This document shows, one piece after another, positions 8,775-18,193 of a stretch of DNA of 64,000 nt. The notes under the pieces were generated by a model. It searched no databases and was not told the origin of the DNA. It saw nothing but the letters and a program-made list of their open reading frames with translations. Position numbers and translations under genes: made by a program. Source of the DNA: Tenacibaculum todarodis (GTDB taxonomy: Bacteria; Bacteroidota; Bacteroidia; Flavobacteriales; Flavobacteriaceae); the NCBI RefSeq assembly GCF_001889045.1, contig NZ_CP018155.1:2606001-2670000 (forward strand), written 5' to 3'. Within the stretch, counting starts at the first letter, position 1; the number at the start of each line of letters is the position of its first letter.

Positions 8775-10256
8775 GGTGCGCTTTTTCAACAATTAATCTC
8801 TTTCGATAAATCGATTGAGCAACCTGTTTATATGCAAGTTTCTCAGCAAGTTATAAATGCAATTCAACGAGGATATTTAACCAAAGGCGCAAAACTTCCA
8901 GGAACTCGCGCATTGGGGCAATTATTAAAAGTTCATAGAAATACTGCGGTTGCTATTTATGATGAATTGGCTTCTCAAGGTTGGGTAGAAATTATACCCA
9001 ACAAAGGTACTTTTGTTTTAGAACCAGAATTAAAAACAGCAAAAATAAAAGCCACTTCTCAAAAAATAAATCAGGCTTATTCCTATGCGGAATCAACTGG
9101 ATTCCCTTTTCAAAAATCATTTCATTTAGCTTCAACAGTTCAGGAAACAAAAGCTAAATATTCTATTAATGAAGGAAAACCAGATTTACGTTTGCATCCT
9201 GTTCATGAATTTTCAAGATGGTACAGTGCAGCAATGAAGCGAAAAACCTTGATAAAAAAATGGAACAGACCTAACGAATCTTCTTATTCCTTATTTCAAA
9301 CACAATTATCTAACTATTTAAACGCTACGAGAGGTTTTCATATAAAACCTAAAAACCTAATAAGTACACGAAGTACAGAAATGAGTTTGTACATAGTTTC
9401 TCAGTTATTAATTAAACAAAATGATGTTGTTTTGGTTGGAAACTTAAGTAATTATGCTGCAAACATGATTTTTCAGGAAGCGGGCGCAAGTATTAAAACA
9501 ATTCCGTTAGACGCAGGTGGTTTAGATGTAGATTATATTAGAAAACACTTTATAAAAAAAAGTATTCGTTGCATTTATATTTGTGCTCATAGAGATTATC
9601 CAACAACGGTAACCTTAAGTACAGAACGTCGTTTGGCATTGTTGCAATTGGCAAAAGAATATGGTTTTGCAATTATTGAAGATGATTATGATTATGATTT
9701 TCAGTACGAAGGTTCTGCAATGTTGCCAATGGCAAGTTCAGATGCTAATGGAATGGTTATTTATTTAGGAAAACTTGGGCAATCTTTATTTCCAAGTTTT
9801 CAAACAGGATTTATGGTTGCTCCTGAAAATTTAATTTCTGAAGCACAAAATTATCTACAATTACTAGATGAACAAGGCGATTTAATTCAGCAGCAAATGT
9901 TGTCTGAATTGATTAATGAGGGTGAAATTCTTCGTTTAATGAAAAAAAATAGTGTTGTTTATAAACAAAGACGCGATTGTTTGTGCGAGCTTTTAAATCA
10001 GCATTTTTATAAGATTGCAAAATGGAAAATTCCTTCTGGAGGATTGGCAATTTGGTTAGAATTTCAGCAGCAGGTTTCTTTAGTTAAACTTGCTTCAGTA
10101 GCAGAAAAAAACGATTTATTTTTACCAAAAACAATTTTGTATCAAGATAAAAACACTTGTGCAATTCGTTTAGGTTTTGGGCATTTAGATACAAAAGAAA
10201 TGGTTGTTGTAATTAGAAAACTAAAAAGTGCTTTTAACCAGATTTCAGCAACATAA
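8757..10256 (+). CDS. MocR/PdxR-type transcription regulator (GntR HTH fused to aminotransferase fold)
   Basis: 499 residues. A winged-helix GntR domain occupies about 15-85 (GTRALGQLLKVHRNTAVAIYD). A fold-type I aminotransferase domain fills about 130-495. The PLP-binding Lys is probably K339 in YLGKLGQS, and the PLP-contact Asp is in IIEDDYDYDFQYEG. MocR proteins use PLP as effector and often regulate vitamin B6 synthesis or amine metabolism. No pdx genes are in view. It is divergent from the BtuB-like receptor. Confidence 0.9.
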   Translation: MIDSPVGALFQQLISFDKSIEQPVYMQVSQQVINAIQRGYLTKGAKLPGTRALGQLLKVHRNTAVAIYDELASQGWVEIIPNKGTFVLEPELKTAKIKATSQKINQAYSYAESTGFPFQKSFHLASTVQETKAKYSINEGKPDLRLHPVHEFSRWYSAAMKRKTLIKKWNRPNESSYSLFQTQLSNYLNATRGFHIKPKNLISTRSTEMSLYIVSQLLIKQNDVVLVGNLSNYAANMIFQEAGASIKTIPLDAGGLDVDYIRKHFIKKSIRCIYICAHRDYPTTVTLSTERRLALLQLAKEYGFAIIEDDYDYDFQYEGSAMLPMASSDANGMVIYLGKLGQSLFPSFQTGFMVAPENLISEAQNYLQLLDEQGDLIQQQMLSELINEGEILRLMKKNSVVYKQRRDCLCELLNQHFYKIAKWKIPSGGLAIWLEFQQQVSLVKLASVAEKNDLFLPKTILYQDKNTCAIRLGFGHLDTKEMVVVIRKLKSAFNQISAT

Positions 10257-10296
10257 AAGTAATTAAAAATTGTATCAAAATTAATAGCAAAACATC

Positions 10297-10328
10297 TTGT
10301 TTAGAATCATTCTAATTTAGTATCTTTG
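10297..10328 (+). promoter_or_regulatory. feoAB promoter
   Basis: TTG at 10297-10299 and TATCTTTG at 10321-10328, spaced 21 bp, match the Bacteroidota promoter consensus. The start codon of feoA follows 19 nt later. Confidence 0.75.
10301..10315. promoter_or_regulatory. Palindromic metal-repressor operator of feoAB
   Basis: TTAGAATCATTCTAA is a perfect 7-1-7 inverted repeat placed between the -33 and -7 elements, where bound repressor would block RNA polymerase. The 7-1-7 geometry is that of Fur boxes; the half-site also resembles DtxR-type sites. Iron-dependent repression of feo is the expected role. Confidence 0.75.
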
Positions 10329-10347
10329 TGCTCCTAAAAATAGATTT

Positions 10348-10575
10348 TTGAACACTATTGCATCTTTACACATCGGCGAAGTTGGTTACATTTCTGAAGA
10401 CACTTTAGAAAATATTCCGCTTAAATTATTAGAAATGGGCTGTATTCCTGGAGCAGAAGTGGAACTCATTCAAATTGCACCTTTAAAAGACCCAATGTAC
10501 ATTTGTGTAAACGGAAGTCATTTGGCCATTAGAAAAGAAACTGCACAACAAATCGAAATTTTAAAAGCAAATTAA
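10348..10575 (+). CDS. feoA: FeoA ferrous iron transport accessory protein
   Basis: 75 residues, an SH3-like FeoA domain over its full length (LHIGEVGYI near the start, LLEMGCIPGAEVELIQIAPLKDP in the middle). It starts with TTG; there is no in-frame ATG that keeps the first strand. FeoA is a cytoplasmic partner of FeoB. It is followed by feoB after 2 nt. Confidence 0.92.
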   Translation: MNTIASLHIGEVGYISEDTLENIPLKLLEMGCIPGAEVELIQIAPLKDPMYICVNGSHLAIRKETAQQIEILKAN

Positions 10576-10577
10576 TA

Positions 10578-12689
10578 ATGTCTAAAAACGCTATAAAAGT
10601 TGCTTTAATTGGGAATCCGAATACTGGAAAAACCTCACTTTTTAATCAATTAACTGGTTTAACACAAAAGGTAGGAAACTATCCTGGAGTTACCGTAGAT
10701 AAAAAAGAAGGTATTTGTAAATTATCGGAAAAACAAACCGCTATTATTACGGATTTACCTGGAACGTATAGTATAAATCCTACTTCCTTAGACGAAAGTA
10801 TTGTTTTAAAAACCTTGTTAAAAAAGGATATTAAAGAATCTCCAGATGTAATTTTAGTAGTTGCAGATGTAGAGAATTTAAAGAGAAATTTACTGCTTTT
10901 TTCACAAATAAAAGATTTAGAAATTCCAACTGTTTTGGCTATCAATATGGTAGATCAAATGCATAAAAAAGGAATTTCAATAGATTTAACGGCTTTAAAA
11001 GAGGAGTTAAATTCAGAAATTGTTTTAATAAGTGCAAGAAAAAACGAGGGAATTGACGCAGTAAAATCAGCAATTATAAAGAGTCATGTTTCTGCAAAAG
11101 CACAACCAATGTGTGCAGTAAATCATAAAATTGATCCAGCCTATTTTGATAAATTAAAAGAAATAAGTTCAGAACATTCCTTGTACGAATTATGGTTGAT
11201 GGTAACGCAGAAAAACTTTCCAAATTCAATTTCTGAAGATCAAAAACAACAATTATTAGCGTTTAATAAAGACGTTTCTAAATTGAAAAGGTATCAACAT
11301 AAAGAAACGATTTATCGTTATCAAGAAATCAATAAAATTCTAAAAAAAACCTATATAGTTGATAAAACTAAAGCTACAGATTTAAGAAGTAAATTAGATA
11401 AAATATTTACACATAAAATATTTGGGTACGTAATTTTCTTCGGAATTTTATTGTTGATATTTCAATCAATATTTGATTGGGCTTCTGTTCCAATGGATTT
11501 TATTGATGGCATATTTGCCGGTATAAGTCAAGGTTTAAAAGATTCTTTAGCGCCTGGAGTTTTTACAGATTTATTAACGGATGGAATAATTCCTGGAATT
11601 GGTGGAGTTGTTATTTTTATTCCGCAGATAGCAATTTTATTTATGTTTATTGCAATCCTTGAGGAAACCGGTTACATGAGTCGTGTAGTGTTTCTAATGG
11701 ATAAAATTATGCGTAAATTCGGAATGAGCGGTAAGAGTGTAATTCCGTTAATTTCTGGTACAGCATGCGCAATTCCTGCAGTTATGGCAACAAGAACCAT
11801 AGCGAATTGGAAAGAAAGATTAATTACCATTTTAGTAACACCGTTTACAACCTGTTCTGCACGTTTACCGGTTTATGCAATATTAATTGCACTTATAATT
11901 CCGGATAAAAAAATATTAGGATTCTTAAATTTACAAGGATTAACCTTATTGCTTTTGTATGCTTTAGGTTTTGCTACGGCAATAATTTCTGCCTATATTT
12001 TACATAAGACCTTAAAGATAAAAAACACTTCGTTTTTTGTAATTGAAATGCCAGATTATAAAAAACCATCTCTTAAAAATGTATTTTTTGATGTTTGGGA
12101 AAAAACAAAAGCATTTGTTTTTGGAGCTGGAAAAATAATTTTAGCAATTTCAATTGTGTTGTGGTTTTTAGCTTCAAGCGGACCAACAGCATATGAGAAT
12201 GCTGAAAAAAATGTAATAGAAAATGTAGACAATCAGCAACTTTCTGAAAAAGAATTGTCGCAAAAAGTAGCTTCAGCGAAATTAGAAAACTCATACATTG
12301 GTATTGCTGGAAAAACTATTGAACCTGTTGTAAAACCTTTAGGTTACGATTGGAAAATAGGAATTGCATTAATAACGTCTTTCGCTGCGCGTGAAGTTTT
12401 TGTAGGAACTTTAGCAACAATTTATAGTGTAGAATCAGATGATGAAAATACAACAACCATTAAGCAAAAAATGGCTTCTGAAATAAATCCAACTACTGGA
12501 GAAAAACGATTCAATTTTGCAACAGGAATGTCATTGTTAGTTTTTTACGCATTTGCAATGCAATGTATGGCAACTTTAGCCATTGTAAAACGAGAAACTA
12601 AAAGCTGGAAATGGCCTTTAATTCAGTTATTTGGAATGACCTTTTTAGCATACGTAACTGCCTTTATAACCTATCAAATTCTTAGTTAA
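10578..12689 (+). CDS. feoB: FeoB ferrous iron transporter
   Basis: 703 residues. The N-terminal G domain has G1 GNPNTGKTS (12-20), G3 DLPG (59-62) and G4 NMVD. A short GDI-like linker follows. The membrane part has two Gate repeats (around 340-440 and 510-690), with the conserved Cys segments SGTACAIPAVMATR and TTCSARLPVY. It imports Fe2+ across the inner membrane. It is the middle gene of feoA-feoB-small Cys-rich protein, and its stop overlaps the next start (TAATG). Confidence 0.97.
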   Translation: MSKNAIKVALIGNPNTGKTSLFNQLTGLTQKVGNYPGVTVDKKEGICKLSEKQTAIITDLPGTYSINPTSLDESIVLKTLLKKDIKESPDVILVVADVENLKRNLLLFSQIKDLEIPTVLAINMVDQMHKKGISIDLTALKEELNSEIVLISARKNEGIDAVKSAIIKSHVSAKAQPMCAVNHKIDPAYFDKLKEISSEHSLYELWLMVTQKNFPNSISEDQKQQLLAFNKDVSKLKRYQHKETIYRYQEINKILKKTYIVDKTKATDLRSKLDKIFTHKIFGYVIFFGILLLIFQSIFDWASVPMDFIDGIFAGISQGLKDSLAPGVFTDLLTDGIIPGIGGVVIFIPQIAILFMFIAILEETGYMSRVVFLMDKIMRKFGMSGKSVIPLISGTACAIPAVMATRTIANWKERLITILVTPFTTCSARLPVYAILIALIIPDKKILGFLNLQGLTLLLLYALGFATAIISAYILHKTLKIKNTSFFVIEMPDYKKPSLKNVFFDVWEKTKAFVFGAGKIILAISIVLWFLASSGPTAYENAEKNVIENVDNQQLSEKELSQKVASAKLENSYIGIAGKTIEPVVKPLGYDWKIGIALITSFAAREVFVGTLATIYSVESDDENTTTIKQKMASEINPTTGEKRFNFATGMSLLVFYAFAMQCMATLAIVKRETKSWKWPLIQLFGMTFLAYVTAFITYQILS

Positions 12690-12802
12690 TGCAAGAAATT
12701 TTAATGTACATAACCGTAATTTTGGCAATTGCTTTTTTGGTAAAAAAGTTCTTTTTTAAACCAAAAGATAAAAAAGGTTGCAGTACAGATTGTGGCTGTT
12801 AG
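12689..12802 (+). CDS. FeoB-associated Cys-rich membrane protein (37 residues)
   Basis: A small gene whose ATG shares one base with the feoB TAA. The product begins MQEILMYITVILAIAFLVKK, one membrane helix, then a basic linker FFFKPKDKKG and the cysteine end CSTDCGC. This matches the small FeoB-associated Cys-rich proteins found at the 3' end of Bacteroidota and Firmicutes feo operons. The cysteines may bind iron or sense redox state; the role is unproven. Confidence 0.88.
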   Translation: MQEILMYITVILAIAFLVKKFFFKPKDKKGCSTDCGC

Positions 12803-12887
12803 TAATTTTAACAAAGCATTAATACAATTTCTTGTAAGGAAACTTATTTTAGTAGAACTAATCGGAAATAATTAAAATCAATATAAA

Positions 12888-13421
12888 ATGAAAAAATCAA
12901 TATTTACAATTGCAATATTTGCAATCGCTTTAATTAGTTCAATAGAAGTCTCTGCTCAAGTTTTTGATCCGTTAGATAAAAGCCCAATGGATGTAGCAAG
13001 ATTTCCTTACAGTTGGAGAGATTCCGATAAAATAGTTCGAGTTACTTATAGTAGACCACAATTAAAAGGGAGAACTTTAGACAAATTAGCGCCAAAAGGT
13101 AAAGTTTGGAGAACAGGAGCAAACGAAGCAGCAGAAATTACTTTTTATAAAGATGTAACCTTTGGAGACAAAGAGGTAAAAGCAGGTACGTATACATTAT
13201 TTACAATTCCAGGTGAAGGAGAATGGACTGTAATATTAAGTACAGCAAAGAATGTTTGGGGTTCTTATTCTTATAGGCAAGAAGAAGATGTTGTAAGAGT
13301 AAAAGGGTTAGTTGGTAAATCTGATAAAAACTATGAAGCATTTACTATTGGTTTTGGAGATGATATGACAATGTATCTAGTTTTTGGAAAAACATTAGTC
13401 TCTGTAACAATTACAGAATAA
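12888..13421 (+). CDS. DUF2911 family secreted protein
   Basis: 177 residues. Signal peptide 1-23 (cleavage after VSA). The DUF2911 signature GKVWRTGANEAAEITFYKDV, then KAGTYTLFTIPGEGEWTVIL, is nearly ideal. The fold is predicted to be a beta sandwich. The function of the family is unknown; members are abundant in Bacteroidota periplasm. It stands alone with a strong terminator behind it. Confidence 0.93.
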   Translation: MKKSIFTIAIFAIALISSIEVSAQVFDPLDKSPMDVARFPYSWRDSDKIVRVTYSRPQLKGRTLDKLAPKGKVWRTGANEAAEITFYKDVTFGDKEVKAGTYTLFTIPGEGEWTVILSTAKNVWGSYSYRQEEDVVRVKGLVGKSDKNYEAFTIGFGDDMTMYLVFGKTLVSVTITE

Positions 13422-13444
13422 AAATTTCATAAAAGTTATCATAT

Positions 13445-13475
13445 AACCGCAAACATTGTTTGCGGTTTTTTTTGT
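13445..13475 (+). terminator. Rho-independent terminator
   Basis: A 10-bp stem AACCGCAAAC / GTTTGCGGTT with loop ATT and an eight-T tail, 23 bp past the DUF2911 stop. Confidence 0.92.
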
Positions 13476-13506
13476 TTTACTCTTCCAAACAATAAGCGTA
13501 AATTTG
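13472..13506 (+). promoter_or_regulatory. leuS promoter
   Basis: TAAATTTG (13499-13506) fits the -7 consensus. A TTG at 13472-13474 is 24 bp upstream, slightly long. The ATG is 22 nt downstream. Confidence 0.55.
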
Positions 13507-13528
13507 CACACTTTAATAAAAGAATCAA

Positions 13529-16500
13529 ATGCAATACAATCACCAAGAGATAGAAAAGAAATGGCAAGAATTTTGGGCAAAAAACCAAACATTTAAAGCC
13601 AGTAATGAAAGTGAGAAGCCTAAATATTATGTGTTAGATATGTTTCCTTATCCATCCGGAGCAGGTTTACATGTTGGGCATCCGTTAGGTTATATTGCAA
13701 GTGATATTTATGCGCGTTACAAACGTCATAAAGGTTTTAATGTATTGCACCCGCAAGGATATGATTCTTTTGGTTTGCCAGCAGAACAATATGCAATTCA
13801 AACTGGGCAACATCCAGCAAAAACTACCGAAGCAAACATTGCAACGTATAGAAAACAGTTAGATAAAATTGGTTTTTCTTTTGATTGGAGTAGAGAAGTA
13901 AGAACATCAAATCCAGAATATTATAAATGGACTCAGTGGATTTTTATCCAATTGTTCAATTCTTGGTACAATAAAGATACTGATAAGGCAGAAGATGTTG
14001 CTACTTTAGAAAAAATCTTCAAAAAAGAAGGTAACGCAAAAGTAAATGCTGTTTCAGATGAAGATATTACTATTTTTTCTGCGGAAGAATGGAAAGCTTT
14101 TTCAAAAACCGAACAAGAAGAAATTTTATTACAATACCGTTTAACATTTTTATCAGACACAGAAGTAAACTGGTGTCCTGCTTTAGGAACCGTTTTAGCA
14201 AATGACGAAATTGTAAACGGAGTTTCAGAACGTGGAGGTCATCCTGTTGTTCGTAAGAAAATGACACAATGGTCTATGCGAATTTCTGCATACGCACAAC
14301 GTTTATTAGACGGTTTAGAAACTATAGATTGGCCACAACCGTTAAAAGATTCTCAAACCAATTGGATTGGGCGCTCGCAAGGAGCAATGGTTACGTTTCA
14401 AGTTGAAGGCAACACTCCAAAATCTATTTCTGAAGTAAAATTATCTTACAAAGAACTTGAAGCATTAAAAGAATTAAGACAAAATTTATCGAAGGCTGAA
14501 ACTACGCTTTGGAATGAAATTAAAAATAAAAAAGGCGCATCAAAATTTAGAAAAAAATATACAATTGGTACATTTTTGGTGGATTATGTGTGTTTAGCAA
14601 AAAACTTAATTGTTGAATTTTCTGGTAAAGAAGATGAAGCAGCAAGAACAGCATTCTTCCATAAAGAAGGATTTAACGTTATTCGTTTTACAAATGAAGA
14701 GGTTTTACAAAATGTTGTAAAAGTAGTTTCTGAAATTAATTTTGCAATTCAATTTCCTAAAGTAATTGATAACGCTGATAATAAAACAGCTGTTACTTCT
14801 AATTCTGAAGAAGAATCATACAAAATTGACGTTTTTACAACGCGTCCAGACACAATTTACGGAGTAAGTTTTATGACGTTAGCTCCAGAACACGAGTTGG
14901 TTTCTAAAATTACAACAGACGCTCAAAAAGCAGAAGTTGAAGCGTATGTTACCGCAACAGCAAAACGTTCTGAACGTGATAGAATGGCAGATGTAAAAAC
15001 CATTTCTGGTGCGTTTACTGGTGCGTATGCAATTCATCCTTTTTCTGGTGAAAAGGTTCAGATTTGGATTGGAGATTACGTGTTAGCAAGTTACGGAACA
15101 GGAGCAGTTATGGCAGTTCCTTGTGGAGATCAACGAGATTATGATTTCGCAAAACACTTTGGAATTCCGATTCCAAATATTTTTGAGAATGTAGATATTT
15201 CTGAAGCTGCGCATGCAGATAAAGACGGAACTGTTATAGCAAATTCAGATTTTTTAAGCGGATTAAAATATAAGAAAGCATTAAAATTAGCCATTTATGA
15301 AATGGAAAAACGTGGCTTTGGTTACGGAAAAATAAATTACCGTTTGCGTGATGCTGTTTTTAGCAGACAACGTTATTGGGGAGAACCTTTTCCTGTATAT
15401 TACAAAGACGGAATGCCACAAATGATTGACGCAGAACACTTGCCAATTGTGTTACCAGAAGTAGAAAAATACTTACCTACCGAAGATGGAAAACCACCTT
15501 TAGGAAATGCAACAGAATGGGCTTGGGATTCTCGTAATAAAAAAGTTGTTTCTAACGATAAGTTAAAAAACAAGACGGTGTATCCGTTAGAGTTAAACAC
15601 AATGCCAGGTTGGGCAGGAAGCTCATATTACTTTAATCGTTATATGGATCCTAACAACGAAAACGAAATTGCGTCTAAAGAAAATTTAGAGTATTGGGAA
15701 AATATCGATTTATATATTGGTGGTTCAGAACACGCAACAGGACACTTATTATACGCACGTTTTTGGCAAAAATTCTTGTTTGATAAAGGAATTGTACCTG
15801 TTGATGAGTTTGCAAAAAAACTAATTAACCAAGGAATGATTTTGGGTACGAGTGCTTTTGTAAATACTTTCGAGATAAATTCAAGTTTTGGAGGTAGAGG
15901 TGGTTACAACGACTTGAAAAAGAGGAAAATTGAAGAACTTGAAAAGTTTAAAAATTTACCAAGAATAGTTCTTTCAAGTGATTTTAATATTGAAAATGAT
16001 GACCAAGCGTATATCTTGGTTGAAAGTTTTGAAGATATTTGTAAAAAAGTTAAAGGTTTAGACTTATTAGTTGAGTCTTTAAAAATTGATGAAGAGATTT
16101 TTGATAAATGTGAGTTTAGAATACAATCTCATAGAGTTGATGTTACTTATGTTAATTCTTCAGATAATCTTGATATAGAAAATTTTAAAATTGATAATAA
16201 ATATGAAGATTTTAAAGATGCTTTATTCCTTACTAATAATGGTGAGATAAAAGTTTCTCGCGAAGTCGAAAAAATGTCTAAATCTAAATACAATGTTGTA
16301 AATCCAGATGATATTGTTGCAGAATATGGAGCAGATTCATTAAGATTGTTCGAAATGTTTTTAGGACCTTTAGAACAAGCAAAACCTTGGAAAACCTCAG
16401 GTATTTCTGGAGTTTCTTCTTTCTTAAAGAAATTATGGAAACTATATCTTAACGGAGAAACATTTGAGGTTACAGATGCTGAGCCAACAAAAGACGAGTT

Positions 16501-16951
16501 AAAAACATTACATAAAACCATTAAAAAAGTAGAAGAAGATATAGAGAATTTCTCTTTTAACACTTCAGTTTCTACTTTTATGATTGCTGTAAACGAATTA
16601 ACAGCTTTAAAATGTAATAAACGTGCAATTTTAGAACCGTTAGCTGTATTAGTTTCGCCTTATGCACCACATATAGCAGAAGAATTATGGAGTTTGTTAG
16701 GAAATAAAGAAAGCATTTCTACAGCAGATTTCCCTGTTTTTGATGCGAAAAATTTGGTAGAAAGTGCTAAAGTGTATCCAATTTCATTCAACGGAAAAAT
16801 GCGTTTTACGTTAGAACTTCCGTTAGATTTATCTAAAGATGAAATTGAAAAAACAGTAATGGCTCACGAGAAAACAATTGCGCAGTTAGATGGTAGAACA
16901 CCTAAAAAAGTAATTGTAGTTCCAGGAAAAATCATCAATATTGTTGGGTAA
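13529..16951 (+). CDS. leuS: Leucyl-tRNA synthetase with inserted DUF559 domain
   Basis: 1140 residues, about 190 more than usual for Bacteroidota. The HIGH motif is H48-V-G-H51 and the KMSKS loop is K915-S919, both intact. The anticodon-binding domain and the C-terminal domain are present. Two inserts explain the length. Insert 1 (about 296-425) lies between NWIGRSQGAMVTFQVEG and the editing-domain start VFTTRPDTIYG. It contains a DUF559/Vsr-like domain (about 308-408: KFRKKYTIG near 339, VDY with D352, VEF with E363). The usual DGxxH segment is replaced by SGKEDE, so nuclease activity is doubtful. Insert 2 (about 785-866, just before the KMSKS region) is Lys/Glu-rich with no recognised domain. 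Aminoacylation should be normal; the role of the inserts is unknown. Confidence 0.95.
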   Translation: MQYNHQEIEKKWQEFWAKNQTFKASNESEKPKYYVLDMFPYPSGAGLHVGHPLGYIASDIYARYKRHKGFNVLHPQGYDSFGLPAEQYAIQTGQHPAKTTEANIATYRKQLDKIGFSFDWSREVRTSNPEYYKWTQWIFIQLFNSWYNKDTDKAEDVATLEKIFKKEGNAKVNAVSDEDITIFSAEEWKAFSKTEQEEILLQYRLTFLSDTEVNWCPALGTVLANDEIVNGVSERGGHPVVRKKMTQWSMRISAYAQRLLDGLETIDWPQPLKDSQTNWIGRSQGAMVTFQVEGNTPKSISEVKLSYKELEALKELRQNLSKAETTLWNEIKNKKGASKFRKKYTIGTFLVDYVCLAKNLIVEFSGKEDEAARTAFFHKEGFNVIRFTNEEVLQNVVKVVSEINFAIQFPKVIDNADNKTAVTSNSEEESYKIDVFTTRPDTIYGVSFMTLAPEHELVSKITTDAQKAEVEAYVTATAKRSERDRMADVKTISGAFTGAYAIHPFSGEKVQIWIGDYVLASYGTGAVMAVPCGDQRDYDFAKHFGIPIPNIFENVDISEAAHADKDGTVIANSDFLSGLKYKKALKLAIYEMEKRGFGYGKINYRLRDAVFSRQRYWGEPFPVYYKDGMPQMIDAEHLPIVLPEVEKYLPTEDGKPPLGNATEWAWDSRNKKVVSNDKLKNKTVYPLELNTMPGWAGSSYYFNRYMDPNNENEIASKENLEYWENIDLYIGGSEHATGHLLYARFWQKFLFDKGIVPVDEFAKKLINQGMILGTSAFVNTFEINSSFGGRGGYNDLKKRKIEELEKFKNLPRIVLSSDFNIENDDQAYILVESFEDICKKVKGLDLLVESLKIDEEIFDKCEFRIQSHRVDVTYVNSSDNLDIENFKIDNKYEDFKDALFLTNNGEIKVSREVEKMSKSKYNVVNPDDIVAEYGADSLRLFEMFLGPLEQAKPWKTSGISGVSSFLKKLWKLYLNGETFEVTDAEPTKDELKTLHKTIKKVEEDIENFSFNTSVSTFMIAVNELTALKCNKRAILEPLAVLVSPYAPHIAEELWSLLGNKESISTADFPVFDAKNLVESAKVYPISFNGKMRFTLELPLDLSKDEIEKTVMAHEKTIAQLDGRTPKKVIVVPGKIINIVG

Positions 16952-16996
16952 ACTGTAATTATAAACGAATATATTTTTTAACTAAATTAATAAAAT

Positions 16997-18193
16997 TTGA
17001 TCTGTTGTAACCATACAAATACATCACTATATTTTTCTTCAATAGAAGAAATATCTGATACTATTTGGGAACAATTAGGTTGTACAAAAGAGGTTTATTT
17101 TAGTAAGAAATACCTTTCGGCTTTAGCAGAAAATAATCCGCAAATTACGTTTGCTTACATAGTTTTGGTTGATGAAAATAAATTACCAACAGCTTTTGCT
17201 ACGTTACAGGTTGTAGATTTTTTCTTAGACAGCGTTCGTAACGATTTGGAATTGGCTGTAAGACGAATTAAAAATATTGGTCGAAAATTAGGATTAATTC
17301 CAGATAAAAAACCGTTTAAATTATTGACTTGCGGTAATACGTTTGTAAGTGGCGAACACGGAATTTTTATAAAAGAAAATCAAGATAAAAAGAAGATTGT
17401 AAAAGAATTGGCAAAAGCCATTTTGCATTTTGTGAGTTCTAATGCAGGTTTGAATAAGGAAATTAACGCATTTATGCTGAAAGATTTTATTAAAGAATCG
17501 CTTTTTATTACAGATGAATTACACGATTATAATTATTCTTCTTTTAATGTAGAGCCGAATATGGTTTTAGAATTAGATGAAAACTGGAGCTCTTTTGATG
17601 ATTATTTAGCAGCCATGAAAACCAAGTTTCGTGTTAAAGCTAAAAAAGCACTGAAAGTAAGTGCAGACATTAAAATTGAAGAGGTTACAACCAAAAATAT
17701 AGCAGATTTATTGCCAAAAATGACGGAACTTTATAAGACAGTTTCGGCAAATGCAGGTTTTAATTTAGGCGATTTTAACCTGGAAACCTATAAATCCTTA
17801 AAAGAGAATTTAGGCGATACATATATTTTAAGAGCCTATTCAATAGACAATAAATTAGTTGGTTTTTTATCAGGAATGATAAATCAGAATGCATTAGATG
17901 CTCATTTTGTTGGAATTGACTATTCAAAAAATAGAGAATACGCCATTTATCAACGTATGTTGTATGATTATATACAGATTGCGTTAGACAATAAATTATC
18001 GACTATAAACTTCGGAAGAACTGCAAGCGATATAAAAAGTTCGGTTGGTGCATTTCCGCAAGATTTAACTATTTATTTACGACATAAAAACTCAATTCCC
18101 AATAGATTGTTAAGCATCTTTTTAAAACGAATTGAGCCAACACCATTTCATCAAAAACATCCATTTAAAACGGAAAAAGTTACCCTTTCATAA
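16997..18193 (+). CDS. GNAT-fold acyltransferase (FemAB/peptidogalycan-like)
   Basis: 398 residues, cytoplasmic, no signal peptide. The C-terminal half (about 190-360) has an acetyltransferase-like core: LELDENWSSFDDYLAAMKTK, then YILRAYSIDNKLVGFLSGM and the Tyr-rich turn YAIYQRMLYDYIQIAL. This resembles the Acetyltransf_6/FemAB group. The substrate is unknown. The start is TTG at 16997, uncertain because no in-frame ATG occurs before residue 166 and the TTG sits in an AT-rich stretch. The stop shares one base with the tesB start (TAATG), so the two are coupled. Confidence 0.65.
   Translation: MICCNHTNTSLYFSSIEEISDTIWEQLGCTKEVYFSKKYLSALAENNPQITFAYIVLVDENKLPTAFATLQVVDFFLDSVRNDLELAVRRIKNIGRKLGLIPDKKPFKLLTCGNTFVSGEHGIFIKENQDKKKIVKELAKAILHFVSSNAGLNKEINAFMLKDFIKESLFITDELHDYNYSSFNVEPNMVLELDENWSSFDDYLAAMKTKFRVKAKKALKVSADIKIEEVTTKNIADLLPKMTELYKTVSANAGFNLGDFNLETYKSLKENLGDTYILRAYSIDNKLVGFLSGMINQNALDAHFVGIDYSKNREYAIYQRMLYDYIQIALDNKLSTINFGRTASDIKSSVGAFPQDLTIYLRHKNSIPNRLLSIFLKRIEPTPFHQKHPFKTEKVTLS

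Noticed and set aside
14070..16563. Several ORFs antisense to leuS
   Set aside because: They are open by chance in AT-rich DNA, with Ser/Leu-biased products and no family resemblance.
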